Shown here piece by piece: positions 22,358 to 35,216 of a stretch of DNA of 64,000 nt. Location: the NCBI RefSeq assembly GCF_041381155.1, contig NC_091134.1, positions 38,027,338 to 38,091,337 of the forward strand, read 5' to 3'. The notes beneath the pieces were generated by a model. That model was not told the DNA's origin. It searched no databases and worked only from the letters and a program-made list of their open reading frames with translations. The DNA is from Argopecten irradians (Eukaryota; Mollusca; Bivalvia; Pectinida; Pectinidae). A program made the translations under genes and the position numbers. Each line of letters opens with the position of its first letter. The first letter of the stretch is position 1.

Positions 22358-25300
22358 TCATCCAAGCCATGTTTTTACTGTACCCTGTATGACCTTTCCG
22401 CATACAGGGCACTTGCGGACAGCCTGGGAACAGACCTGACAACAGACGAGGTGAGCACAGGGTAAAAATGCAATAGAAGCATCCTCTTCCTCACAAATAC
22501 GACACAGCTTTTCTCTTTTCAGTCTCATGTTTTCTTCCACCAGCGCTCGGAGTTCTGTAACAACAATATATAAATGTGTCATTATATGCATCAAAGTTTT
22601 TAAAAAAATCAATCAAAAATTAATTATCAGCAGATGTAATTAATTATGTAACCACTTTTATATATACCTTTCATTTCTTGATCCTCGGCGTTACTCGTTT
22701 CGTCATCCATGACTGTGATTTCGTCATCATTACCTTGGTTGTCCCCAAGACGGTGTATCTCATCCACTATCGTTACAGCATTTATAAGTTGTTGACCTAA
22801 GAGATAAAAAATAAATCTCGATGACGGAAATCGCAAGACAAATCCATTATCAAGGATGTCTGTTTTATGATCTTTTTTTTCCTACAAACGCTGTTATTGT
22901 AACACTTTAATACGATTTTCCGATTATTGCATACCTTTGTTGCGAAGACTCCTAAACGCAAGATCAATCTTTTCTTTATCGTAACCATTCTCCAATAGGC
23001 TCTGATATGCCGGCAGTGAATATTCTTCTATGCTCTCGGCTTTCTGACATCGTCTCTGGTGAACTGACTCATCTTTGGCTGGCTCTGTTTTAGAGACATT
23101 CCCTTGCTGTTGCTGTAAAGATAAGATATTTTTGTGCGTTTAATTGATCATATTCAATAGAGAAAATGAAGTTTATGTCTTGTAAATAAGCATTAGGTCC
23201 ACAAGATTATAGCTTTGTTTTCCATAGATCAAGAAAGAATAAAAAACAGACTGATGCATACTTATTGAAAATATAAAAAAAAAAACTGCCAATTAAATGA
23301 AATGACTTACCTCTCTACTCAATTCTTCGTGCACCAATTGAATGAACTCAATTCCCTTATTTTGTTGTAAATAGGCACATTTTGGGAACCATCGCGCATG
23401 CTCAATCCATGGATCGTCACCATCCTCCCAGTTGCGTAATCCTCCACCGCAGAAAAAACATCTTGTGTAGTCGGCGTACCCGGCGTACACGAACCCCGCA
23501 TCAGCCATTAACTGTGGGGCCTGGGAGCAAGACCAACCTTTGTAAGAGCTCATCCTTATGTGTAACACTGCAAATGCTGGGTACTTCGGTTTGTCGAAGT
23601 TGACGCCGAGTGGAATCAGCCTTTTCATCGTATTTGTGCTAACGCCTGTGCTTGATCTTTGTCCGTTTCTCGGAGACTGTGCGTCCTGTTGGCCTGTCCC
23701 GTTTGCGATACCATTTGTTGGCTGCTGGTTCGGTCTAATAGATGTTCCTTTCAACATTCGTTGGGCATCATTTGATCTAATTTCAGTGTTACTTGTTGCA
23801 GAATCTGCCCGGTGGCTTTGGTTGTGTGTTTGTATCGGTGATAGATAACCGTTTGGTCTGGTAACTGAATTAGGGCCTGGTCGTTGATGATTTGGTAAAT
23901 GTTGATTGATAATTTGTCTATCTGTATGAGATTGTGCGTCATTCGGCGATCTGACAACTGGAAGTTCTCGTACTTGATGAACAAACATATTTCCTGTCGT
24001 TTGGATACCATTGTGTCTTCCAAACCTTGTATTCTCCTGGCTAGTTACTACTTCTTGCTCGGGTATCGAAGGATTTTCTTGCATGATATAAGTATCCAGT
24101 CTTGCATCATGTGGTTCTGCTCTTTCTTCTGTTTGCGGTCTTTGATTTCTCGGTATTTCCACCTCTCCTCGTTGTATTGGGAGGTCCGTGCGTCCTTCTC
24201 CTGTCACATGACTACACGTTGGCGACATCCGTCGGTGAATCGCAATAGGGTCATCACCAATGTTCCAGTTTCGGTATGTAAATCCACAGGAGTAACACTG
24301 GACTTCGTCTTCTCGTCCAGTGTGATAAAATCCTGCTCTCGCAAGGAATATCGGACTGACCTCTAAACGCCGCGAACTATTTCCGAATGAGTTAAGCCTT
24401 AACCATTCTATATGCATATTCGATGCATTTGAACTTGTGTTGCCATTTTCCAAACTTTGAAAATATGGGTCAAGACTTCTGGAAACAGGATACACCTGTA
24501 TTGATAATGTTTCTGGGTGGATGCACAATTTTCCAATGATGTCTCTGAGTTTTGAATGCTGGACAGCCATCTTATTTCCATCTTGATCCAAGTTTTTCTC
24601 TGTTACTGTCGTCTTGCTCCAGTGCTTTTTGAGGGATTTGATGACTGTTGATTTTATTTTTCTCTCTCTGGCTCTTTTTCGTTGTTTCATTTCCTTAACA
24701 TGGTTTCCTTTGTGAATGATTGACCATTGCTTTGCTTTCTTCAAAGATGACTTAAGGTCATTTACAAGACTTTTGTCCTTGTGTCGACCTTTGGCATTTG
24801 GCATTTGTTCCAAACAAACGCCTCCTGTTTCATTTGCTAAAGTCACCACATATTCAAATCCCTTACACTTCCGGGGCTTTGTCTTCTTCTCAGACTTGTT
24901 GAATAATGGAATGTGAGCTTTCTCGCATAATTTCCTGATTTCATCCCTCAATTCAACTATATCTCCACTAATTCTGCTTATTCTTTCCTGTGAATGATTT
25001 CGCGAGCTTCTTGGGAATACCGGCGGTCTGGGTATTCTCACTTTCGTTATCTTGCGTTTGACTTCAGACACAGTTCGTATTTCATTGCATTTTGTGTCTG
25101 GCATAAGTGCATGGGAACACTCAGCAATCCTTCGGGTGTCCACTTTTTGACCATTTGTGCAATAGCTGTTTCGTAATTGCTGTAATGAATTCTCAACTTT
25201 CTCCGTCAAAGTTTCTCTTGATGTATATGCGTTACGCCTTCGCAATTCTGTTGCTTCTTGAAACGGACGTTGTTCTAACAATCTCTCGGTGCAATGAGTC

Positions 25301-25551
25301 CCTTGATTATTACTCAGACTTTGCGAAGTAGTAACAGAATTGTTTTGTGATTGCCATATCGTAGTTTTCTTACTTGCTTCTCGTGGTGTATATTCATTAT
25401 GTCTCTGTAATTCTGATGCTTTTTGAAACGGACGTTGTTCTACCAATCTTTCAGCGCAACGAGCCCCTTGATTCTCACTCAGACTAGTATCTTGGTGGTT
25501 GGTTATGAGCTCTAAGTTTATATTATAGATATTTTCTTCGGTATACGTCAT
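22358..25551 (-). CDS. Inhibitor of apoptosis protein: long N-terminus, BIR-BIR-UBA-RING
   Basis: Coding exons on the minus strand are 25551-23311, 23112-22935, 22796-22668 and 22554-22358. Phases 0/1/1 match and give 914 aa. An acceptor (TTTTGTTTTACAG) just before the ATG implies an untranslated first exon. Residues 1-370 are novel: a 55-residue duplication (from 24 and 79, core EQRPFQ) and a basic, NLS-like stretch near 290 ([11 protein letters not shown]). BIR1 is about 379-448 and BIR2 about 658-727, both with intact CX2CX16HX6C. BIR2 has [14 protein letters not shown] and ARWFPKC, the pattern of a type II groove that binds IAP-binding motifs; BIR1 lacks the last Trp. A Gln/Asn/Arg-rich linker joins them. 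A UBA-like helix set follows (about 777-807, [19 protein letters not shown]), then the C-terminal C3HC4 RING (CRICEEED to [17 protein letters not shown]). IAPs are E3 ligases that restrain caspases and act in NF-kB and immune signalling. Known IAPs are about 300-600 aa, so this one is unusually long. Confidence 0.93.
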
Positions 25552-27248
25552 GATTATTTCTGTAAAACAAAAAAAAGTTACATTTAAAGATGCTCCACCA
25601 CTGACAAAAAGTTTTTTTCTCAATAAAAAGCAAAAGCAGATGAATAAGTATTTTTCTTCAATTACAAAAGTTACTTACTTTACACCATTACCACCATTGA
25701 ATTTTTAAGTAGACATATATATATATAATGATTAAAAGCCAATTATTGTTCAAATGATGAGTATCATTTATGCTCTCAGGGTGTTATATATATATATATA
25801 TTCCTGAAGAGCCATCATGAAATGGTGAATGTACAAGAGGAAAGTCGTTGACTTTTATTTTTTATATATTCAACTTTTATTTTTTATATATTCAACTCTA
25901 CATGGACACGTACTTTTTTCTTGGTATATGTATATCGACACAGGAGCATAAAAGCATAGGCGATGGGAAAACAAAGACTCCAAGCGCTTAAACCTCACAG
26001 AAAATTGACATGCAAAAAAAACTATGTAATAAGAATCTTGAACAAAAAAAGCCCATTACTATGAAAGGTAATAATTGAGCCAATTTCATTCAATCATTTA
26101 TTTAGTTTTGCTCTCCATCTGTGGTTGTCTGTATCTTTGGCAAATTAATTTTCTATTTTATTGTTGACTGTAGACAATGCAAATTATATCAGATAAAGTT
26201 TTAAACTAAAACAACATCAGCATCTCTATTAATTGCAGCTATCGCGCTTCATTTGTATTTAGACAACTATTTTAGTTTTAACTTGTACCGCTGTCTTGTT
26301 TTGAGGGATGTCTGACATTGTCGAATTGTTGATAAAATTGTTTTAAATTAAAATGCAAGAATTGGTCTTATAGGTTAGGATAGACGGATAGCACATAGCT
26401 TGGATAGTCTTGATTCCATTGATTTATTAAGGGATTATTTTTTTCCAAATTAATACACATAATTAATGCCTCTATTTAAACGCCACGATAATGTCAGGTT
26501 TTCGTGCCAATCTCGATTTTTTTTACAAAGTGGTATGAAAAATAAAAATTGGTCTATCAGAAAGTCAGATTTAGCATAAAAACACAGAAAAAAATACTTT
26601 TTTTTAATTGTTTAACTACAATGTTATGAAATTATGTAAATAACAATAGTAAGTTATGAAATATATATCAATGCCTTGTTCAGCATAATACAATTATATT
26701 TAACGTTAAAGTTGGTTCAGTAAGCAGTTTTAATTTTCCCTTGACCCCAAATGGTACGAAAATCATATTTCCCAATGTAGATATCAACAATTTTTTCAGT
26801 TTCGGTGTAGGTATTCATCACTGTAACATGTTTTCTTTGTATTGCCCACATTTTTGATAATATTGATGGCTAAGTAGGTATTTTATATAAAAAAAATAAT
26901 AATCACATTTTTGACACACATATAATTCTACGTTACCGAACAACAGAAATCAACATGTGGATTTATTTTTAATGCCCAAAAGGAATGGAATTCAAAGAAA
27001 TATATATTGTAATTGTACTCATTTACGTTCTACAGACATTTAGGTAGTATATACTATCTAAAATTTCTGTTTTCAATTTACTCAAACCATTGGTATTATT
27101 ATCAAACATCGGGAAAAATAGACCAATATTTCAAGAGTTTTGGGACTCTTCCAGAAATATTTGGATATTTATCCAATCTCACTCTATAAAGTTTTTAGTT
27201 TCTGTAGTCAGATTTAATAGGTGAAATGTAATGTATCACCATTTTTTA

Positions 27249-27545
27249 TTTGATATTATTTTTGGTTAGGAGTTACATGTATTTTAAGATTTAAAAATGG
27301 TTATAATTCATAACTTCTATTGAATTCCGCGATAAACAATGAACTTTTTTTTTAATTTCTAAATAGGGTATTTCTTTATTAGTTTATCCAATAGTTGAAA
27401 TCTTTTTTTAACATTTATATATATATTTTCATATATTATTTTTGGTGAGGAATTATTTTAAAATTTAAAAATGGTTATCATTCATAACTTCTATTGAATT
27501 CATTATTACCAAAAAATATATGAAAATACATATATAAATATAAAA
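27249..27545. repeat. Diverged direct repeat with an AT-rich inverted pair
   Basis: The segment containing ATTTAAAAATGGTTAT and CATAACTTCTATTGAATTC occurs twice (about 27249-27330 and 27432-27505). The second copy is enclosed by inverted AT-rich ends (TTTTCATATATTATTTTTGG and its complement near 27510-27545), as if a small foldback element had captured or duplicated the sequence. Confidence 0.55.
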
Positions 27546-27786
27546 AAATATTTAAACTAATGAATAATAATATGTATATAGAAGAAAATATTTTATGTGG
27601 GTGAGCGTTCTATACGTTTCTAGTACAATCTCTTCTGTTGCTATTTATAGCTGTTTGGGTGTATTTTTCGTGACAATGACGTATCAAAACAACACGCAAT
27701 ATATACACATGCAATATATGTAAACATTCTGTGTGATTCTCATGCGTGAATCAGCTATGGTTAAAAGATAATAACGATGTTTTACT

Positions 27787-28281
27787 CTAGGCCTGTGTAA
27801 GCTACATGTATATACATATTTCCTTCAGATCCGTCTGCTTGGGTGCCATGCTTCTAGGGACTCAGTAGTACGAGATATGCCTAGTCAGCATACACGTGTA
27901 AAGTAAATTATCAATAACAATTAATCTAAATCTGATTTTATGAAATATACTATTCAGAATTAGTTTGATAAGTCATTATATATTTTTTCCATTTATTGTT
28001 TTACTTGTTGTATAGATACATGTAAATAACATAAAATGTTAGGAAAGACTATACTTGCCACGTATACGTCCGGCCTATCTAAGGATATCCCATCTATGGG
28101 TGGGCTTTCCCTATCACAACTTATTTATATATACGTATTTCGCAATAATAGTGACGTAGATCAACCAATAATCTAGGCCTGTGTAGGCTACATGTATATA
28201 CATATTTCCTTCAGATCCGTCTGCTTGGGTGCCATGCTACTAGGGACTCAGTAGCAGACGTAGATTAACCAATGATCTAGC
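27787..28281. repeat. 82-bp direct repeat pair, second copy flanked by 24-bp direct repeats
   Basis: An 82-bp block starting CTAGGCCTGTGTA and ending GGGACTCAGTAG occurs at 27787-27868 and 28173-28254 with only two mismatches. The second copy is itself bracketed by the direct repeat GACGTAGATCAACCAATAAT with CTAG (28152-28175 and, with two changes, 28258-28281). It looks like a recent segmental or transposon-related duplication. Confidence 0.85.
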
Positions 28282-28331
28282 AAGATCAGTTCATGGTTAT
28301 TTTTAGTTATTGTTTTTTTATAAGACATTAG

Positions 28332-28405
28332 CAATCTCTCCAAGAGTGCATTTCGGTTACCCTTCATAAATGAAGGGTAACCGCAATGCACTCTGGGAGA
28401 GATTG
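28332..28405. mobile_element. 74-bp near-perfect hairpin element with 9-bp TSD
   Basis: Two 36-bp arms (left CAATCTCTCCAAGAGTGCAT, right the complement with two mismatches) are separated by two bases. They meet at GGTTACCCTTCAT-AA-ATGAAGGGTAACC. The hairpin is flanked exactly by the direct repeat AGACATTAG (28323-28331 and 28406-28414). A 9-bp target duplication suggests a Mutator-like or related transposase. The element is too small to carry any gene. Confidence 0.85.
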
Positions 28406-30220
28406 AGACATTAGATGGTTTCCATTAAAAATCTATTAAAGAGTTTTTTCATACATCGAAGTTTTATAACAATCTTACAAATAAGATAGCCGGCCAAACA
28501 AACTTTATATATACGGAGGTTGCGTTCTATTTTAACGCAAATCCTGAGTAGTAATTGATGATTACAGTGACATCAAGAAGTTACATTGCATGGGAAGCTG
28601 TGTTATACAGTCTCAAGCGACATGGGCGTATGAGAGAAGGATAATAACTTGTTAATCAAGTTATCGTGACAGGGTCAGAAAATATCATCTATAGTTCCAT
28701 TAGCAGAAAGGTATGTAGTTTATGAATATGAATACAGTATAAATTTAAAATAATGGTTATATATATATGATAATATTGGATTATAAATGACCAATTATAG
28801 TGACGGTTCTTTTAAATAAAAAAAATAGAACATTATCTTATTTAATCTACCTTTTTTAAATCAGTGTCTCTTAAATTTTTTTTCAGGATGGACATTTTAA
28901 TTTTTTTTTGCGGCACTATAATAAAATATATCTTAACTTATTCCGTAACTGTATACTATTTTCAAGTTTTCCCTTTCACCTAAAATCCATAGGAAAATAA
29001 TCAGTTAATAATTCCTTTCGATCAAAATGAAACATTCTAGGGGAATCACTAACGCCCACGCGATGACGCAGATGTTTCTACCCGAAACATTACGGGTGTA
29101 TTGATGAAAGTATATGTAGGTCATATATGTATAAACATATCACGCTTTCTACTTCTATTGTTAAGCAGGTTATGAAGGGAATACCCAAGTTATGAATCAT
29201 CTGATATATTTGTTTGTAAACGAAGTGAGATCTATGAGTTAATAATCTTATTAGCATTGTCTGTTCGGAATATCGAGCAACTTTAGACAGCCATTTGAAT
29301 AGATAGGGATACTGAAATGGCAGTGAATATATTTCATTCTCGATAGTCGTACTGACTGTCGTTTATGTGAGTAGTATATTCAGTTATTCTGCAGGTTAAA
29401 TATATCGAGTTCAAACAGTGATAATTATTAATGTTAATAGATGTTACACACATTGAAAGAAATCGTTCATGTTGGATGCAGAAACAATATTCAGGAGGTT
29501 TTGAAATATCCATTTCTTATGCATTTCTCGCCGAATGCATTACCGAATTTTGACATGAAGTGAAGAGTGGACATTAAAAAAACCAATATTAATTCTAAAC
29601 TTCTTCTATGCTGAACTAAATCCAGAAAAAAAACCCGGCCTCATACGTTTAACTGACAATATAGTAGCCTACTTGCATTTTCATTTCAATGTTACTATGT
29701 TATAAAAGTAGTTTCCGCTGGTTTTTTTTCTCCTGTATTTGAACATCGAACGCAATATCTTGTGACAGTGCAACGCTAATGTAATAATTTCAAAGAATTA
29801 CTTGATATAAATAGATATGTAATGTATGTGTGGTAATAATAACATCATTGATCGGTAACTCTTGAACTTGGTTTTTTATTTTCTAAGTCTCTGTCTTCTT
29901 GGGTTACCTGACTGTCTACTGAGAGTGGCCGTAAGAAGTATAGAGCTGTAGATCGAGAAAAAAAACGACTCTCGAAAAGTTAAATGATCAACCTTCTGAT
30001 TGCACTATAATGAGATGTCCCTCTCTATTTTGCAATTTGAAGTACGCTTTATTTACTCAAGTAGTTATAATGTGTGCTCTATTATCTTTTGATACAAATC
30101 TACTTTAATTCATACGTACAGTACGTATATTTATCCTTTCCACCTTTCATATATTCACTTATAAGGGTCAAATTAAGGTTTTAAGGTTTGGATAAAGGTT
30201 TCATTTTCAGTTTGGTGAAG

Positions 30221-30319
30221 AGTTTTGATGAATGTTCTGGAGTTTGGATGAATGTTCTGGAGTTTGGATGAATGTTCTGGAGTTTGGATAAATGTTCTGG
30301 AGTTTGGATAAATGTTTTT
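30221..30319. repeat. 20-bp tandem repeat, about 5 copies
   Basis: The unit AATGTTCTGGAGTTTGGATG (late copies end GGATA) is repeated in register. It explains the repetitive minus-strand open frame here, which is not a gene. Confidence 0.92.
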
Positions 30320-32600
30320 GAATATTTTTGTAGTTCGAAATCGAATTCTGTAGAACAAAGTATTATACATAATAATAAGGTAGCGTCAAACAAGCTTTCT
30401 TTCCTCAATACGCTTATTAATAATAAAATATAATACAGTAATTAAGAAATAATTTATCTGCAAGAAAAAGAACATTTATTCATAACATACGGCTGTATTG
30501 GAATTGTCCTTAATTACAAGGCTATATGATGACCAATTTGAATTACTCATAACCGCGTGAGGTGTACACGATATGAGTATATGTACTTAAACAGTTATGA
30601 CTGTATTAAACTTCCTAACTCACACATATTTTTGGAAGGAAATTGTAGTTCTGGTTTAAATTTACAAGGAAGAATGTACACGATATACAAAGAAAATAAG
30701 GATATCATGAACCGCATCTGTTTATCTTATTTCAAAATGTTCATATTAAGCACATTTACTATCCAGGAATTACCATGTAACGTATACGCGTATAAATGCA
30801 AATGTATGTTCTATTTTTTTCGGTTTCCACCTGTTTTAGTCTGTATATAAAAGTTTAAAGGTTTCTTATGTTCTGTCTATATAATTATAAGTTGATGTTC
30901 CGCATTAAACAAATTCATTGGATGTTTAGGTTTTTGTAGGTTAAACATTATATTACATTTTACTTGCGTTTTTAATCAGACAAAACTTCTAAATTTCACC
31001 TTAACCCATCATTCACAAGTATTATTGATGTTAAAATATATGTTCTTCTTTTTCTTTTTAGATTTCAATAAGACAATAGGATAACGTTATGTAAATTTTG
31101 TTTACAAAGGAAATAAACAGAAAAAATGTAGGAGTACCTAACATTTAAAAAAAAAATATAAAGTCATTGTACTTCAAAAAGTTTATCATTGAGTAATTTT
31201 ATACGACATATCATAAACTTCCAAAAACTATTTTGGAAAATTACTAACACCGATAGCTCATGAGTATCATTCACGGAAATTTCATAATCAAAACAAATAT
31301 GGACATGATAGTCCACGTAGACACAAGTATAAATAAAATTTGTATAGTCTATATTTAGCCGCAACCAGGAATATATACAGTGTATATTGTGTCAATTGAC
31401 AATCTGTTGCGTCATGGGTTAAATTCTGTCACGATCACTAACAACACTAAAGTTAATGCTGTTTATCTATTGTCTTTTGTAACTTCATATGCACGAGATT
31501 TCAGTGTATTACACATAAGAAAAATGAGCAAATACCTTTAAAAATGTTCATTTAGATTAAATTTTCTTTTATTATTATCATTACATATATGTTTACCATG
31601 AACATGAAATAAATTGAAAATAGGAACATTTGTCACAGATCATGTATACTTAAAACAAATAATATCTTTGGTACATATATTACAACATCATTCTTACATT
31701 CTCTCGAATTTACATTTAATATAGAACAATATTTTACAAAAATAATAAAAAAGACTAAAAAAAAAAAAACTTAACTTAAGTTGGTTGGGTGAAATATAAC
31801 TTAATTTATCATGTTTATATTTCGTCAATAGTCAAATAGAAATAAAAATAATTATATAGGGTTATACAGCTAAATATTGGTTTCAGCTAGAAGAAAATGG
31901 AAAAGAAGCAGTTCCATTTAGTACCAAGTCGAAACCTAACGAGTGTAGGTTTATAACAGGGGCGTGGTTTAAGGCCCCTTCAGGTGAAACTTATAAAGTG
32001 AAGGGTGAAACTAAGATTAGGGGTGTTGGGAAGGGGACTATTATGTTTTTCTCGATGTCATTGTTTTTACATATTTCTTTCCTGAGTCTGATCAAACTTA
32101 ATCCATCTTATAAGACTGTATGATATCCTGATATGCAATATTGCAAACCTTATACCGTTACTAGGGAAACATCTATATATAAAAAGACATGTATATCAAG
32201 CTTATCAAACACATGACCAGGTGATTATGATACCAGTATCAATAACACAATTATTTTATTGATGGTTTTTGTACCACATACAATATTTCCAACGACTCGG
32301 ACCATTTATTTAAAACTCTAGGTATATCATAAATATTTATCAATTTATAATTTTATATATCATGAGATATAATGCAACGTCATCTTTAACAAATGACTAA
32401 ACAATGATTAGAGTTATAATGTTATACAATTTTCTGAAATTTCTGAGACGCGATAATATTTGTAACAGAAATATTTATACAAAGTAGATAATTACATCGC
32501 ATACAATATGTACTTTGATAAAAAGGATGGAGTCACATATAGACATGACCCATTATATGTCAAGTGTAAAAATGACATGAAGATCGAAATATGCAATAAT

Positions 32601-32706
32601 CACAGGGGGGCAACTCAATGAAGATGGATGTTGTCTAACATTTTTTTGTATTTGGTGGATGGAATGATGATTATATATAACATTTTCTTTGAATTGGCCC
32701 CCTGTG
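32601..32706. mobile_element. 106-bp hAT-like micro-MITE with perfect 8-bp TSD
   Basis: Its ends are CACAGGGGGGCAACTCAATG and the complement of CACAGGGGGCCAATTCAAAG, an inverted pair of about 26 bp. It is flanked by the identical octamer GCAATAAT at 32593-32600 and 32707-32714. An 8-bp duplication with CAGGG-type ends fits hAT. There is no coding capacity. Confidence 0.85.
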
Positions 32707-33110
32707 GCAATAATGGTAAGATAGTGAAATTTTCTGGACTAATTTGACACCCAAATCAACTAGGTATATTTCCCCCTGTATCTATAATGTTTTCCTTATT
32801 ATAAATTGGCTGATTTACTCCAACCAATCAAAAATCGCCTCTTAACGCACAAAGGAAACAGCGAGCCTAAGTTTCAAATAGGAAATCACCTTTACTAAAT
32901 AAAGAACGCGATGTTTTAAAATAGACACACTGTGTAGCCAATCACGGATTTCTATTTACATGTGCACCATAGCTGTATAGATTATAGCTTAAGCAGAAAT
33001 TTCATCTAGCAACATGGTTTCTTCATTTAAGGTAGGTGTACACATTACAATTCCATTTCCATCATTTGTATTTTTTTCATTTAAATTTATATCTTGCAAG
33101 GAACCATAAC

Positions 33111-33212
<102 letters not shown>

Positions 33213-33249
33213 TGAATGTATTATGGTTATGCAGTATTTTTCTGTCCAT

Positions 33250-35140
33250 TTATAAAACAAAGGTGGGATATCATTTTTGGCCGTTTTACTGCCACTCAGT
33301 TTTAACATTAGGGTCAGCTATATATTATTATGCTCTTCAGAATATCCGATTTTTTTGTGCTCATGGTAAATGAGGTCAAAGGTCAAAATGTAAAAATTCA
33401 CACTTTCATTGTTGAAGTCCTTATTAATTAAATATTAGAATAGAAATAAAAAAAATGCAGTTTTTGCCTGTAAATATTGGGTTTGTGAAGTTCAGTTCAG
33501 TTCAGTTCAGAAAAATAATGAAAAATTCCAGAAATAGGTCACAGTGACCTAGTTAAGCATTTATTATATTTTAGCATTAAAAACTTTAATATTTTTGCTG
33601 AAAACTAGGATTTTTCAAAGCTATGATGAAAATATTTTAATTTGTCAACCATTTCAAAGCTTAAGAGACTCATGTTTAGCACGTGAATTGTATTTTGTCA
33701 CGATCTGCTTTAGGTTATTACATTCTGGGTTCAGATTTGCTTGGTCACGTGTATAAATTAAATTCAATGAAGTTTTTTGTCTGTCATTGAAGTATCATCT
33801 GGATTTTCCATGTTTAAAGCAAGTGTTTAAGCTTTTCAAGTCTGTTGTAAGAGAAAATATTAAGCAACACCTGCATTAAAAGTATGATGTTAGAATTGTG
33901 CCTGCTGCCTCATTGCATGATCGGAAAAGGCGACTAAATCTGGGATCTCAATTCTACTGGCTACCTAAATCAAAATATATTGGATTTCTGTCTCGAATGT
34001 CATAGGGAATGTTTCTTTCTCGGGAAAACATTCCTGTCACTGCAAACCAGTTAATAATAAGATAATACTCTCTCATGGTGAACACTAGATGTTAAATACA
34101 TGATATTGTTTTCCAAAGCCACGATATAAAGGTTCCATATTTAGTCGCCTTTTACGGTCAAGCAATGGAGCAGCAGGCACAGTTCTAACAAAATGCAGGT
34201 GTTGCTTGAGATTATCTCATAAAACAAACTTAAATAGCTTAAACACTTGCTTTAGATATAGAAAATCCAGAAGATGCATAATTGACAGAATATACTTTTC
34301 ATTGAATATGACCTAATTCATCCCCGTCACCCAGTTCATGTAACCCTAATCTGCCATCATCTTAACCAGATCATTACAGAACCTAAATAAAGCTCTAAAC
34401 GTCATTCTGGAACTATGGAATGATTGAAAATGTAAACTATTTTCATCTACGTAACTATGAAATAAAGATTCCCAATTTAGTCGCCTTTCACGATCATGCA
34501 GTGGGACAGCATAATTCAAACATCCTACCACAGTGATGGCGTTGCTTGAAATTAAGCTAATAAAACAAGTCTAGATAATTTGAAATCATGCTATAAACAT
34601 TGGAAAACAGCATATGCTTATTGGACAGATGATACCATTCATTGAAAAATGACCTATTTCATGCACGTGACCTAGCCAATGTGACCCTAGGATGTAATCA
34701 TCTTTAGCAGATCATGCGAAGATTCTTCTTCAGTACTAAACACCAATTTCAAGCTATCAAATCTTTGAAAAATCCTTGCTTTCAGCAAATTTATTAAAGT
34801 TTTTTATGCTAAAATAGAATAAATGCTTAACTAGGTCACTGTGACCTAGTTTTTGGATTTTTTCTGAACTGAACTTCACAAACCCAATATTTATAGGCCA
34901 AATATGCAAAAAAATGTTATCTCTATTCTAATATTTAATAAATTAGGACTTAAACAATGAAAATGTTAATTTTCACCCTTTGACCTTTGACATCTGAAAT
35001 TACCGTGAGCGCAGAAAAAAATCGGATATTCTGAATAGCATACAATATGCAGCTGACGCTAATGTATCTTCATACAAAATACCTCACTTATCACTGAGTG
35101 GCCGTAAAACGGCCCAAATTGATACAACTCCTTTATAAGT
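33250..35140. mobile_element. Large foldback (long inverted repeat) element with nuclear-receptor-like sites
   Basis: The left arm begins near GGCCGTTTTACTGCCACTCA (33279) and the right arm ends with its complement (TGAGTGGCCGTAAAACGGCC near 35095-35114). Pairing continues inward for 400 bp and more, including AGGTCACAGTGACCT (33536-33550) against AGGTCACTGTGACCT (34833-34847). A block containing TTTAGTCGCCTTTTACGGTC occurs twice in the right arm (about 34138 and 34478) and once inverted in the left arm (about 33930), so the right arm carries an internal tandem duplication. No ORF longer than about 60 codons exists. A family name cannot be assigned. Confidence 0.8.
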
Positions 35141-35216
35141 ATATACATATTTATTAACAGCAAAATTTTCAACATCACAATAATGCACACTTATCTAAAA
35201 TGTTTATTGCTGTATA

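Noticed and set aside
23899-24366. 155-codon plus-strand open frame opposite the IAP exon
   Set aside because: It is antisense to a well-supported coding exon with both BIR domains, has no recognisable motif and no splice or start context; a shadow frame.
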